Notes: generated by a model not told the origin, from the letters alone. 64,000 nt of DNA from Magnetospirillum sp. ME-1 (GCF_002105535.1 NZ_CP015848.1:4292985-4356984), one strand, 5' to 3'. Shown: positions 25,918 through 35,299, counted from the stretch's first letter. Translations and numbers: made by a program.

Positions 25918-28900
25918 CTATGCGGCGCGGCCCTTGCCCGTCAGCAGGGCGATCAGCGCCTTGGCGTCCGATTTCTGTCCGTCGCGACTCAAGTTCCGCA
26001 ATTGCTCGGTCAGGCCGGGACGGCCCACCGCCTTGGCAAACTTTTCCGGCAGTCCAAGATCGCCGCTCCGGCCGGGCGCGCCCTGGCCCTGCCCCCCCTC
26101 GGGAGCCACGTTGCCCTGGCCGGTGCCCACCTGGATCTTGAAGGTCTGCACCGCCTCGCGGCCCTCGTTATCCTTGGCCACCACCTTTACCACCACCTCG
26201 CCCTTGAAGCCGGGCGGCGGCGTGCCCTCGAAGGTGCCGGTGCGGGGATTGAAGGTCATCCAGCCGGGCAGCGCCTGCCCATTTTCCCGCGTCGCCACCA
26301 GCGTCACCGTGGCGTCGGCCTTGGTGTGGGCGAAAGCCTCGGCGGGAATGGTCACCGCGATACGCGCGCCCTCGGCGAACACCGTATCGCGCATGGGGGC
26401 GTTGACCACCAGGGCGTCGCCGCCTCCGGCCGGCTTGGCCGCCACGGCGATCTGGAAGGCGCCCTGGGCGGGCTTGGTCAGACCGCCCCCGATCTCCGAT
26501 GGAGGCGCCACGGGTTTGGGCGGATCAGGAATGGGGATCGGCTTGGGCGGAGCCGGCGGCGGCTCAGGCGGTAGCGGCGCCGGCGGAGGAGGAGGTGGTG
26601 GTGGCGGCGGAGGCGGCGGCGGCGGCGGCGGCGGCGGTGAAGGCGCCGCCTTGATCTTCAGCGTCGCCGTCTTGGTCGCCGTGGCGTTGGAGGGATCCGT
26701 CGCCGTGAAGGTCAGGGTCACCGAATCCACCGGCGTGGTCGGGTTGCCGGAAATCACGCCCGCCGTGCTCATGGAAAGGCCGGCAGGCAGGCCGCTCACC
26801 GTGTAGCTCAAGGTGTCGTTGTCGGCGTCGGTGAAGGTCCCGGCGGGAAGCGTGAAGGAATAGGCGCTGCCCACCTGTCCCTCGGTCAGGGTCAGGGCGG
26901 CCCCGCCCGCTACGGGCGCGCTGTTGAACGTCACCGAGCGGTTGACGGTCGTGCTGTCCTGGGTGCCGGCGTCGGCGGAATCGTCGCGCACCTGGATGCT
27001 GACGGTACGCGTCGTATTGTTGGGCGTGCCGGCGCTGTCGTTGAAGCGGATGGAGCGCAGCGCCAGCTGGTAGGTGGCCTTGGTCCCCGTGCCGGTGATT
27101 GTCATGGTGTGGTTGGAATTGGACAGGGTGAAGGTCAGCGTCTCGCCGTTGACCGTCTGCGCCCCGGTGCCGTAGGTGGACGACAGGGTCTCGTTGGCTC
27201 CGTCCTGGGGATTGGTGATGGTCACCACCGCCCGGGTCAGGTTGGCGCTGTCCACGTCGGCCAGGGTGATGGCGGAATCCACCGCCACATAGCCGTCCGT
27301 CTTGCTGAAGGCGACGCTGGAACTGGTCAGGGTGGCCGAAGGGCTGTCGTTGACCGAGGTGATGGAGGTGGTCACCGAACGGGCCGTGCCGGCGATGGCG
27401 GTGGTGCCGCCGGTGGTGGTGGTGTCCACCGTCACCTTGGTCGCCCCGCTGGTCCAGCCGGCCGAGTAAGTGGCATCCAGCGCGCGGACCGACAGCGCGG
27501 TGGGCGTGCCGTTGTAATCGGCCACCGGCACGAAGCGCAGCTTGGTCGCCGCCGACAGAGCCAGGGCGGTGGCGCCGTCGGCCACCGTGCCCACCGCGAA
27601 CCAGTTGGTGCCGTCGGTGGAGTACTGCCAGGCGCCCTGGGTGCCGGAATTGGCGGTGTTGCCGATGATGGCCAGGCCGTTGATGGTCTCGGCCCCGTTA
27701 TCGGGATCGGAATAGATACCGCTGGCCAGTGAGGTGATGGTCGCCCCGGCGGGCGATGCCGTGTCCTCGTTGACCGCCGACAGGCTGAGATTGCCGGACA
27801 GGGCGGGGGCGTCGTTGACCGCCGTCACGGTGATGGAAGCGTTGACGCTGCTGCCCGTGTTGCCATCGGTGTCGCGCCCGGCGAAGGCGATGGAACGGGT
27901 GGTGGTATTCGGCGCGTTGGAGGTGTTGTTGAAGCGGGCTTCCTTCAACAAGGTCAGGTAGTCCGCCTTGGTGCCGCTGCCCGACAGGGTGATCAGGCTG
28001 GACGAGGTGTAGGTGATGGTGATGCCGTTATAGACGTCGCCAGTGTTGCGCCCGTTCAGGCTGAGCACGTCGCCGGTCTGGGTGTTGGACAGGGTGATGG
28101 TCGCCTGATTGAGGTTGGCGTTGTCGTCGCTCAGGCTGGCGTCGGTATCGATGATCGCCACCGCGCCGCCATCCTCGGTGAAGGCGCCGTTGTAGCCGCC
28201 GCTGGTGTTGCCCGACGAATCGTTGCCGTCCAGGTCGATGATCGGTGCGCGGACCAAGCTGACCGTCACGTCGCTGTTGGATGACGTGCCCACCCCGTCG
28301 TTGACCGTCACCCGGATGGTGCGCGCCGTGGTGTTGCTGGTGTTGGCGTCGGTGTCATTGTAGGTGAGCGCACGGACCAACGCCTGTACCGCCGTCGGGG
28401 TGGCGCTGGTGTTCAGGCTGATCACCAGATTGGCCCCGGCCGAACCGCCGGTATAGGTGCCGATGGTGGTGCCGCCATAGGTGACGTTGCCACCCGATGC
28501 ACCGATCTGACCCGCGCCGGTGCCCTGGTTGGTGATGCCCAGCACGTCCTCGCCGTTCTGACCGTTGGCGGTGATCGACACCGTGACGTTGCCGCCATTG
28601 AAATTGGTATGGTCGGCATCGGTGACGGTGGCGTTGCCGCCGTTGTCCAGGGACACCGCCGAGCCGCCGACGCTGTAGCTGACGGAATCACCGTTCAGGT
28701 TGGCGATTACCGGAACGTCGTTGATGGAGGTGGCCGTCACCTGGGTGGTGGCGTTGGCGGTGCCGGTGCCGTTGCCGATGGCGTCGGCGGGGGTGAGCGT
28801 AAAGGTGGTGACCACCGTGCCCCCGGGCGCGGTCTGGTTGGCGGTGGGCGTGAACACCAGTGCCTGAAGCAGGGTCTGCAGCGCCGCCGGGCTGGCGCCC

Positions 28901-31311
28901 GACAGGGTATAGCTGCCCGCCGAGCCGGTCAGGCCGCCGCCCCCCGAAGACAGGGTCCCGTTGGCCGCCGTATAGGTGATGGCCAGGGTCACCGCGGTGG
29001 CGTCGGGATCGGTGAAGGTCACCGACGAGAACGGCGTGGTGGTGGCATTGTCGTTGACCGTGCCCGCCGTGGTAAAGGTGCCGCCCAGGGACGGCAGGTC
29101 GTTGGCGCCGTTGATGGTGACGGCGAGCACCGCGATGTCGGTGGCGGTGCCGTCCGAGACGGTATAGTTGAAGTTGTCGGTGAGCGTCTGGCCCGAGGCC
29201 AGTGCTTGGACCGTGGCATTGCTGTCATTCACAACATAGGTGTAGCTGCCGTCGGAATTGAGCGTCAGCGAGCCATAGGTTCCGCTGAGCGAGGCCCCCA
29301 CGGTTCCGCCGGTCCCCGCCCCCTCGACGCTGCCGGTACGGATGGCGGTCACCGTCTTGGTGGCCCCACTATCCTGGTCGGTATCGTTGGTCAGCACGTT
29401 GCCGGTAGCGTTGCCCCCGGCAGTACCGTTGGACAGGCCGCCCGCCTCGGTGGCCGAACCGGTATCGTTCACACCCACCGGCGCATCGTTGACGTCGGTC
29501 ACCGTCACCGTCACCGTCTGGTCGGTATTGTTGGTGCCGTCCGAGACACGCAAGGTCACCACATAGGTGTTGTTGGTACCGTCATCGGCCGGGCTCTCGT
29601 AATTGGGCGAAGTGACGAAGGTCAGCGCACCCGTCGAGGAATTGATATTGAATTTGGCCTGATCGATCCCGCCCACGATGGAGTAGGTGGCCGTCGCCCC
29701 CGCATCGGGATCGGTCGAGGTGGCGGTATAGACGGTACCGGTGCCATTCTCGGCGAAATTGGCGGTGGTGGCCGAGGTGAACGAGGGCGCCTCGTTGACG
29801 TTGGTCACCGTCACCGCGACGGCTTTGGTCGCACTGCCGTTGCTGTCGCTGGCGGTGATGATGACGTTGTAGACGTTGTTGGTACCGTTATCGGTGGGGC
29901 TTTCATAATTGGGCGAAGAGACGAAGGTCAGCGCACCAGTGGCGGGATCGATGCTGAACTTGGCCTGATCGGCGCCGCCTGAAAGGGAATAGCTGACCGT
30001 CCCGCCGCCGGAACTGGCCGTGGCCGCCGCGGTGTACACCGTGCCGGTGCCGTTCTCGGCGAAATTGGCGGTCGCCCCGGAGGTGAAGGTGGGAGAAACC
30101 GTAATGTTGTCGAGAACGATGTCGTCGATTTCCATGAAGGCGCCGCCGGCTGGCGCAGTAATGGTGAAATAGGAAATCCCCTGGTAATTGGACACGTCGC
30201 TGTTGACAGTGATGGATTGCTTCGTGACCCCCGTACCTCCGGCACTAAAAGTAAAGCTCCCACCCTTGCTGGTCGTAATCGAGAAAGTTTCCAGACCATT
30301 GCCGTTTTGATTACTGAAGACAAAAGACGTCAGGTCAAAAATTTTTCCGCCGCCGGCGGTGACAGTGAAGCTTCCGCCCTTTCCATTGCCATCATTGACG
30401 AAATACAGATCCTCGGCGCCGTTGTATGCGGCCCCGATGGCACTGCCCAGGGCGATTTGCGCCGCATTGGTGTTGGCGTCGTCCTTGGCGGTGAATGTCA
30501 GAGTGATGTTGGCGTGGGTATAGGTGACCGATGTGGTCCCGGCCCCGCCGATGGTTCCGTTGCCGGCCTCGAAGGTAATGGTCGCGCTGACCAGGGAACC
30601 GGTGAACTCCCGCATCCCATCGATGCCCAGCGAGATGGCGGCGACGTCGCCCACCGAGCGCTCCAGCACCCAGTCGCCGCCCTGGGCGACGGCGCCGGTC
30701 GTGTCGCTTGACGCCGCCACGTCGGCACCGGTGGCAGACGCCAGGGCGGAGATGAAGGCCTGCCCGGCCTCGCCGCTCGCCACGGAACAGCCATAGACCA
30801 GCAGATCGCCCCCCGGAGCCAGCGCCCGCCCCACCACCGACAGTTCCACCTGGACGGCGCCCTCGGACAGGCCGGCGGCGGTCAAGGTGGTGGTTCCCAA
30901 ACGCAGGCTGGCCTCGGAGCCATGGCTCAGCACATGAATGGCGTCGTAACCGGAATGAGTCTCGGCCCACCGGGCCATCTGCGCCAACCCATCGGCAGCA
31001 CCGTCGATCTCGACGATGGCGACGCCATCCCTGATGCCGGTTTCCAGTATCTTGTAGTCCCTCACCTTGGTGTCGACGAACACCACTTCCTTTTTGCCAT
31101 CGTCCCTGGACGGATCGGCGTCGCGGATCACCACCGGCGGGGGAGCAGCCTTGACGGCGGCTTCCGCCATCACCTGGGCGGCATCCGCGACGGCGGCTCC
31201 ATCGAACATCAGGCGCGGCTCAAGCGCCATGACCAACGGCGTACACCGGAAAGATCGCCTACCCCCTCCCCCTTGGCGGCGAAGCGAAGTCGGATCAACA
31301 AGCTTGGTCAT
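25918..31311 (-). CDS. Giant DUF4347 cadherin-repeat surface protein, likely export substrate
   Basis: About 1797 residues from the ATG at 31311, supported by GAGGG upstream; an open frame continues to 31470 but without family similarity. The N-terminus has MALEPRLMFDGAAV (residues 28-41), the LEPR-MFDG motif of large secreted adhesins, then a DUF4347 domain (about 70-240) with HVLSHGSEASLRLG and LLVYGCSVASGEAG. Cadherin-like and VCBS/bacterial-Ig-like repeats fill the middle (repeated NFAENGTGTVYTA and DVNDAP motifs). A putative Ig (He_PIG) domain, a run of about 19 prolines (near 1557-1580) and a conserved C-terminal module with PGWMTFNPRTGTFEGTPP end the protein. No RTX nonapeptides or classical signal peptide are seen. 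It heads the six-gene export operon. Confidence 0.85.
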   Translation of the reverse strand: MTKLVDPTSLRRQGGGGRRSFRCTPLVMALEPRLMFDGAAVADAAQVMAEAAVKAAPPPVVIRDADPSRDDGKKEVVFVDTKVRDYKILETGIRDGVAIVEIDGAADGLAQMARWAETHSGYDAIHVLSHGSEASLRLGTTTLTAAGLSEGAVQVELSVVGRALAPGGDLLVYGCSVASGEAGQAFISALASATGADVAASSDTTGAVAQGGDWVLERSVGDVAAISLGIDGMREFTGSLVSATITFEAGNGTIGGAGTTSVTYTHANITLTFTAKDDANTNAAQIALGSAIGAAYNGAEDLYFVNDGNGKGGSFTVTAGGGKIFDLTSFVFSNQNGNGLETFSITTSKGGSFTFSAGGTGVTKQSITVNSDVSNYQGISYFTITAPAGGAFMEIDDIVLDNITVSPTFTSGATANFAENGTGTVYTAAATASSGGGTVSYSLSGGADQAKFSIDPATGALTFVSSPNYESPTDNGTNNVYNVIITASDSNGSATKAVAVTVTNVNEAPSFTSATTANFAENGTGTVYTATSTDPDAGATATYSIVGGIDQAKFNINSSTGALTFVTSPNYESPADDGTNNTYVVTLRVSDGTNNTDQTVTVTVTDVNDAPVGVNDTGSATEAGGLSNGTAGGNATGNVLTNDTDQDSGATKTVTAIRTGSVEGAGTGGTVGASLSGTYGSLTLNSDGSYTYVVNDSNATVQALASGQTLTDNFNYTVSDGTATDIAVLAVTINGANDLPSLGGTFTTAGTVNDNATTTPFSSVTFTDPDATAVTLAITYTAANGTLSSGGGGLTGSAGSYTLSGASPAALQTLLQALVFTPTANQTAPGGTVVTTFTLTPADAIGNGTGTANATTQVTATSINDVPVIANLNGDSVSYSVGGSAVSLDNGGNATVTDADHTNFNGGNVTVSITANGQNGEDVLGITNQGTGAGQIGASGGNVTYGGTTIGTYTGGSAGANLVISLNTSATPTAVQALVRALTYNDTDANTSNTTARTIRVTVNDGVGTSSNSDVTVSLVRAPIIDLDGNDSSGNTSGGYNGAFTEDGGAVAIIDTDASLSDDNANLNQATITLSNTQTGDVLSLNGRNTGDVYNGITITYTSSSLITLSGSGTKADYLTLLKEARFNNTSNAPNTTTRSIAFAGRDTDGNTGSSVNASITVTAVNDAPALSGNLSLSAVNEDTASPAGATITSLASGIYSDPDNGAETINGLAIIGNTANSGTQGAWQYSTDGTNWFAVGTVADGATALALSAATKLRFVPVADYNGTPTALSVRALDATYSAGWTSGATKVTVDTTTTGGTTAIAGTARSVTTSITSVNDSPSATLTSSSVAFSKTDGYVAVDSAITLADVDSANLTRAVVTITNPQDGANETLSSTYGTGAQTVNGETLTFTLSNSNHTMTITGTGTKATYQLALRSIRFNDSAGTPNNTTRTVSIQVRDDSADAGTQDSTTVNRSVTFNSAPVAGGAALTLTEGQVGSAYSFTLPAGTFTDADNDTLSYTVSGLPAGLSMSTAGVISGNPTTPVDSVTLTFTATDPSNATATKTATLKIKAAPSPPPPPPPPPPPPPPPPPPPAPLPPEPPPAPPKPIPIPDPPKPVAPPSEIGGGLTKPAQGAFQIAVAAKPAGGGDALVVNAPMRDTVFAEGARIAVTIPAEAFAHTKADATVTLVATRENGQALPGWMTFNPRTGTFEGTPPPGFKGEVVVKVVAKDNEGREAVQTFKIQVGTGQGNVAPEGGQGQGAPGRSGDLGLPEKFAKAVGRPGLTEQLRNLSRDGQKSDAKALIALLTGKGRAA

Positions 31312-31778
31312 GACATCACCCTCGGCAATCGATCCGCCCAAAAGGCATACCCCAGTATCAATATATCCACTTTTACGCTTACAGAGCTTACACCAACGAC
31401 ACGAGACCTTCAAACTCATGCTATCATCAATATATGTCAAAATGACACATTCTCCGATGGAATGACTCACACGCGAATTGCAGCAAAGCCTTAAAGTGGT
31501 TATGGCAATTCAAAGGCGATCACAACACACAAAATGTCGCCGAAACTGCGTTCCCGCCAGCCTTGCTGCGCCGGGAATCACAGCTTATCGATGCATATAT
31601 AGCGTATAAAACCATTTCAAACCATTCCATGGTGAGTATATACAAGCTATCGATGCATTGATATCATCACACACAGTCTTTGAATTTTAGCGCCGCACAT
31701 ACGACCCTTTTAAATGTGCATATCGCAGTCATTGACCACCATTGAGTATGCGTGACCATCAAATCCAGGAGCGTGTAG
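31312..31778. promoter_or_regulatory. AT-rich divergent control region between giant surface protein and tail-collar protein
   Basis: This 467-bp gap is far more AT-rich than its surroundings. It contains two direct copies of TATCGATGCAT (31586-31596 and 31648-31658), 62 bp apart, and several TATA-like stretches (for example CATATATAGCGTATAAAA near 31594). Both flanking genes diverge from it, so it should hold two promoters. No gene was supported in it; no known operator was recognised. Confidence 0.45.
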
Positions 31779-32678
31779 ATGATGAAAATAACTTTCGCCT
31801 CCCTGATCACGGGCGTTTCCACCCTGGCCCTGGCCGCCGTGCTGTCCGGCACCGGGGCACGCGACGCCCAGGCCTGCGCTAACGAACCCCTGATCGGCTC
31901 GGTGTGCTTCACGGCCATCCGTTATTGCCCCGTCGGTTATCTCCCGGCCGATGGCCGGCAGATACCGGTCCAGAACAATCAGGCCCTTTTCGCGCTGCTT
32001 GGCAATACTTACGGGGGAAATGGCACAACGAATTTCAATCTTCCGGACATGCGCGGTCGTTCGCCGGCTGGCTACAACCCGACGCCCATCACCACCGGCG
32101 GCAGCACGGGAGGCAGCAACCCTGCCCAGATTTCCGCCAACACCTACGGCGTCATGCGCGGTGTCGAGGCCAATACCCTGACCGTCAACAACCTGCCGCC
32201 GCACACCCATCCCGCGACCTTCACGGGCACAGGCGGCGGCGGCACCGGCCCGCTGACGGCGGCCGGCACCGTCTCTCTGCCGGTGACGATCAATGTTCCG
32301 GCCCAGAATATCTCGGTCTCGGGCAGCCTGAAGATTGGCAGTTCCACCGCCGCCGGCGCGCAGGCCATCAGCAACGGCGCGGTGATGACCAAGGCCGGCG
32401 GCGGCCAAGGTGCGATCTACGCTCCGTCCACCACCACCGCCGACACCAATATCGGCCCCAGCCAGACTTTCAGCGGCAGCACCAGTGCCACCGCGGCCAC
32501 CGGCACCGTGTCGGGCAACGTCAACCTGCCCGTGACCGGCGCGACAGGCATCACCGGGGGCATGGTAACCGTGGCTCCCAACACCACCGCCAACCAGGCC
32601 TTCACCAACCTGCCGCCGCAATCCGTGCTGACGGCCTGCATCGCTGTCCAGGGCATCTGGCCGGAAAACCCCAACTAG
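31779..32678 (+). CDS. Secreted phage-tail-collar-domain protein
   Basis: A 299-residue protein with a signal peptide (LITGVSTLALAAVLSGTGAR, cleavage near AQA-C) and a tail-collar domain: IRYCPVGYLPADGRQIPVQN and LLGNTYGGNGTTNFNLPDMR are the family signature found in phage short-tail fibres and in bacterial MdpB-like proteins. The rest is Gly/Thr/Ala-rich beta structure ending SVLTACIAVQGIWPENPN. No other phage genes are nearby, so this is a bacterial surface or secreted form. Start at ATGATG after AGGAG. It is divergent from the giant surface protein and may share its regulation. Confidence 0.82.
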   Translation: MMKITFASLITGVSTLALAAVLSGTGARDAQACANEPLIGSVCFTAIRYCPVGYLPADGRQIPVQNNQALFALLGNTYGGNGTTNFNLPDMRGRSPAGYNPTPITTGGSTGGSNPAQISANTYGVMRGVEANTLTVNNLPPHTHPATFTGTGGGGTGPLTAAGTVSLPVTINVPAQNISVSGSLKIGSSTAAGAQAISNGAVMTKAGGGQGAIYAPSTTTADTNIGPSQTFSGSTSATAATGTVSGNVNLPVTGATGITGGMVTVAPNTTANQAFTNLPPQSVLTACIAVQGIWPENPN

Positions 32679-32825
32679 ACCGAGCGCCGGATATGAAACA
32701 CGCTGTCATGCTGAGGCGTAAGCCGAAACATCTTTCAGCCTGAGGCGGTTGCCGCAAATAAATGGCGGTCCAGCGGTCGAATGTTTCGACTGCCGGCATA
32801 AGACCTCCGAATCCGACCTTGGAAG

Positions 32826-32853
32826 GATGCCCCCATTGGGGGCATCTATTTTT
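32826..32853 (+). terminator. Rho-independent terminator after the tail-collar gene
   Basis: GATGCCCCC pairs with GGGGGCATC across a three-base loop, followed by TATTTTTTT. It lies about 150 bp after the stop codon; the sequence between contains a GTCATGCTGAGG stretch resembling the ends of the dispersed repeats. Confidence 0.85.
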
Positions 32854-32897
32854 TTGCGAATCCACTCAATGAATTATCGCAATCTGCTTGAAAAGCA

Positions 32898-32999
32898 GGC
32901 CGGCCTTGCCATGTGCAATCGGATCGTCAACCGCCTGGACAGCCCTATCCGGGGGGAAGCGCCTTCCATTTGACCCTGCCGCTGGACCAGACCCGGCCG
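32898..32999 (+). pseudogene. Decayed fragment of a histidine kinase C-terminus
   Basis: The bases GGCCGGCCTTGCCATGTGCA and what follows match the end of the intact kinase gene at about 34360-34480: GLAxCxxIVNRL, then a gap and frame disruption, then the coding sequence for FxLPLDxTR. The first stretch reads GLAMCNRIVNRLDSPI and hits a stop. Upstream kinase domains are absent. It is a remnant of a duplicated or deleted PAS kinase. Confidence 0.7.
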
Positions 33000-33121
33000 C
33001 GCCCGAGTGGGCGCGCCCCCGGGCACAGGCATAAAACCCCAAGCTCATTCAGGTGCCAGCCGCGCCATACTCTGCTAGGCTGATCCGGTTTCCCCGTCTT
33101 TCCACCAGAGGATCTTCCCGA

Positions 33122-34498
33122 TTGACCGTCGCCTGGCGCATTACCGGCATCTATGCCGGGGTCGGATTGAGCTGGATTTTCCTGTCATCCCTGGCCGTGT
33201 GGATCGGCGTGGGCGAGCCCCCGGGCTTGGCCTCCCTGCTGGAGATGGCCAAGGGCTGCGCCTTCATCCTGGTGACCGCTTTCATGCTGCTGGTGCTGCT
33301 CGGCCGCTGGGAGAGGGAACTTAACCGGCGCGGGGCCGCCCTGAGCGAGACCAACCGCGAACTGACCGAGGTCAACACGCGCCTGTCGGGCATCATGCGG
33401 GGCTCCCAGGATCTGATCGCCGCCTGGGACCGCAACAAGCGGCTGACCGCCTTCAACCCCCGCTATCAGGCGGTTTGCTGGAATTTCTTCGAACGCGATG
33501 TGAAGATCGGCATGTCCCTCGAGGAGGCGTTCGGCCATGTGCCTGAGAAATGCCGCCAGTTTTCCGAGTGCTGGGACCGCACCCTGGCCGGAGAATCCTT
33601 CGTTCAGCTGCAATCCCTGGCCGGAGACGGCGACACGGCGTGGTTCGAGACCAGCTACGGCTCGCTTCCCGGTCCCGATGGCCTTCCGTCCGGGGGCTTT
33701 CATATCGTGCGCGACGTGACGGACCGCGTCCGCGCCGAGGAAGACCGCCGCAGCCATGCCGAGAAGCTGACCAAGACCGTCGAGACGCTGACCGAAGCCA
33801 ACACGGAACTGGAGCGCTTCGCCTACGTCGCCTCCCACGACCTGCAGGAACCGTTACGCACCATTACCTGCTTCGCCCAATTGCTGGAGCGCGACTACGG
33901 CCAGGCCCTGGATGATCGCGGCCGGCAATATGTGGATCTGGTCACCGGCGGCGCCATCCGCATGCACGACCTGATCAACGATCTTTTGGCCTATTCGCGC
34001 ACCACGCGGAGCGAGGGACGGATCGAAACGGTGTCGGCGCAGGCCGCCTGCCAAGGCGCCCTCAACAACCTGCGCGACGCCATGGATTCCAGCGGCGCCG
34101 TGGTCGTCGTGGACCCGCTGCCCGAGGTCAGCGCCGATTCGGTGATGCTGATCCAGATCTTCCAGAACCTGATCGGCAACGCCATCAAGTACCGCAAAGC
34201 CGAAAGCGTGCCGCACGTCCACGTTTCCGTCCAGCGTCAGGAACGGTACTGGCAGTTCTCGGTCACGGACAACGGCATCGGCTTCGACCCGTCGGAACAG
34301 GACGTGTTCGAGCTGTTCCGCCGCCTCCACCCCCATTCCTCCTACACGGGAACCGGGGTCGGCCTTGCCATATGCAAGTGGATCGTCAATCGCCTGGGCG
34401 GTCAGATCTGGGCGGAATCCACGCCCGGCACGGGAAGCGTCTTCCGCTTCACCCTGCCGCTGGACGAGACCCGGTCGCCAGCTGCCGCGCCCGGGTGA
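33122..34498 (+). CDS. PAS-domain sensor histidine kinase
   Basis: A kinase of about 458 residues if started at the TTG at 33122, which follows AGAGGA; a GTG at 33053 would add 23 residues with no good ribosome-binding site. Two membrane helices (IYAGVGLSWIFLSSLAVWI and GCAFILVTAFMLLVLLG) with almost no periplasmic loop lead to a cytoplasmic PAS domain (about 90-205), a coiled coil, HisKA with H239 in SHDLQEPLRT and HATPase_c with DNGIGF and GTGVGLAI. It resembles the bacteriophytochrome-like kinase class of the 17440 gene. Its 3' end overlaps the convergent gene by 50 bp. Confidence 0.85.
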   Translation: MTVAWRITGIYAGVGLSWIFLSSLAVWIGVGEPPGLASLLEMAKGCAFILVTAFMLLVLLGRWERELNRRGAALSETNRELTEVNTRLSGIMRGSQDLIAAWDRNKRLTAFNPRYQAVCWNFFERDVKIGMSLEEAFGHVPEKCRQFSECWDRTLAGESFVQLQSLAGDGDTAWFETSYGSLPGPDGLPSGGFHIVRDVTDRVRAEEDRRSHAEKLTKTVETLTEANTELERFAYVASHDLQEPLRTITCFAQLLERDYGQALDDRGRQYVDLVTGGAIRMHDLINDLLAYSRTTRSEGRIETVSAQAACQGALNNLRDAMDSSGAVVVVDPLPEVSADSVMLIQIFQNLIGNAIKYRKAESVPHVHVSVQRQERYWQFSVTDNGIGFDPSEQDVFELFRRLHPHSSYTGTGVGLAICKWIVNRLGGQIWAESTPGTGSVFRFTLPLDETRSPAAAPG

Positions 34499-34982
34499 GC
34501 GCCGCTTCCAGACTGGGCAGCACCTCGGCCGGCATGGCGGCGTACATCAGGTTCTCCACCAGCCCGAAATCCTCGACCACCATGCCGTGCTGGCGGCAAA
34601 ACAGGCGTCCGTCCTCGTCACGGTCATGGGGGACACGCTCCTGGTAGGGCCGCATATCCTCGGACCAGGCGATGACGGGCTTGCCCAGGGCCTCGGCATA
34701 GCCCATCTCCCAGGTGGTTCCCGGGCAGGCTCCGGGACCGCGGAACGGCGAGACGCAGGCGATCACCATATCGCACGCCCTGATCCGCTCGATATTGCCG
34801 CGGCGGATGGCCGCCGCCAGTTCGGCCGGGGGCAGCGTCAGGTCGTCGGCCTGAGGCTCGAACGGCGCCACCCCTTCCAGATCGTGCTGGCCGCACATCT
34901 CGACCAGATAGTCGAGCAGCGCCTTGGCGGCCGGGTGGAACACCGCCGGACCGGCGAGATAGGCCTTGGGCTTGTGGGTCAT
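34449..34982 (-). CDS. Nucleoside 2-deoxyribosyltransferase family protein
   Basis: A 177-residue protein starting MTHKPKAYLAGPAVFHPAAK. YLAGPAVF near the N-terminus, the DMVIACVSPF strand and GTTWEMGYAEALGKPVIAW are the family's nucleoside-binding segments; E in TTWEMGYA corresponds to the catalytic glutamate. These enzymes exchange bases on 2'-deoxyribonucleosides or hydrolyse modified nucleotides. The frame stays open upstream to 35309 but overlaps the next gene, so that extension is rejected. Confidence 0.85.
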   Translation of the reverse strand: MTHKPKAYLAGPAVFHPAAKALLDYLVEMCGQHDLEGVAPFEPQADDLTLPPAELAAAIRRGNIERIRACDMVIACVSPFRGPGACPGTTWEMGYAEALGKPVIAWSEDMRPYQERVPHDRDEDGRLFCRQHGMVVEDFGLVENLMYAAMPAEVLPSLEAALTRARQLATGSRPAAG

Positions 34983-34996
34983 GGGGCGGGAATTCC

Positions 34997-35299
34997 TCAG
35001 GCCAGGACGTCCAGGGCGTCCTTCTCGGTCCTGGCGAGGCGCGAGAAGGTTCGGGCGGCCAGGGTATAGGCCTGCTTCGCCTGCCCCAGATCCACCACCT
35101 CGCGCAACAGATCGACCCCGCCCTCGGGCGGCAGCGGCACGTAACGCGCGCCGGCCGGACTGGTCGAGACGAGTTGGCCTTGCTGGGCGCGATAGTCCGC
35201 AGTCGTGACGTTGGCGATATTGTCGGCCGCCTTTACGGCGACACGCGACTGGGCGGCAAGGCCGCTCAGCAATGTCGTCGAAGCAATGGAGGAAATCAT
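34997..35299 (-). CDS. Small flagellar basal-body rod (FlgC-like) protein
   Basis: A 100-residue protein that starts MISSIASTTLLSGLAAQSRV and has ADNIANVTTADYRAQ, the conserved rod-protein N-terminal motif, and a C-terminal helix DLGQAKQAYTLAARTFSRLA like the end of FlgC. It is shorter than a normal FlgC (about 135 residues) because the middle is reduced. No other flagellar gene is in the window, so it could be a diverged rod-like protein rather than the working FlgC. It starts 15 bp after nothing but a short spacer from the kinase gene and precedes the deoxyribosyltransferase gene by 14 bp. Confidence 0.65.
   Translation of the reverse strand: MISSIASTTLLSGLAAQSRVAVKAADNIANVTTADYRAQQGQLVSTSPAGARYVPLPPEGGVDLLREVVDLGQAKQAYTLAARTFSRLARTEKDALDVLA

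Noticed and set aside
26590-26640. GGC/GGT-rich stretch resembling a microsatellite
   Set aside because: It encodes the polyproline linker of the giant surface protein on the minus strand, so coding use explains it.
31312-31470. Upstream 53-codon extension of the giant surface protein
   Set aside because: AT-rich, Cys/Lys-rich and unlike the family; MTKLVDPTSLRRQ with GAGGG upstream is the better start and leaves room for promoters.
31779-32678. Prophage remnant suggested by the tail-collar domain
   Set aside because: It has a secretion signal and no phage structural, lysis or integrase genes are nearby; bacterial secreted collar proteins are known.
32749-32973. A 74-codon open frame between the collar gene and the PAS kinase
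   Set aside because: It runs through a rho-independent terminator and the kinase remnant, and has no ribosome-binding site.
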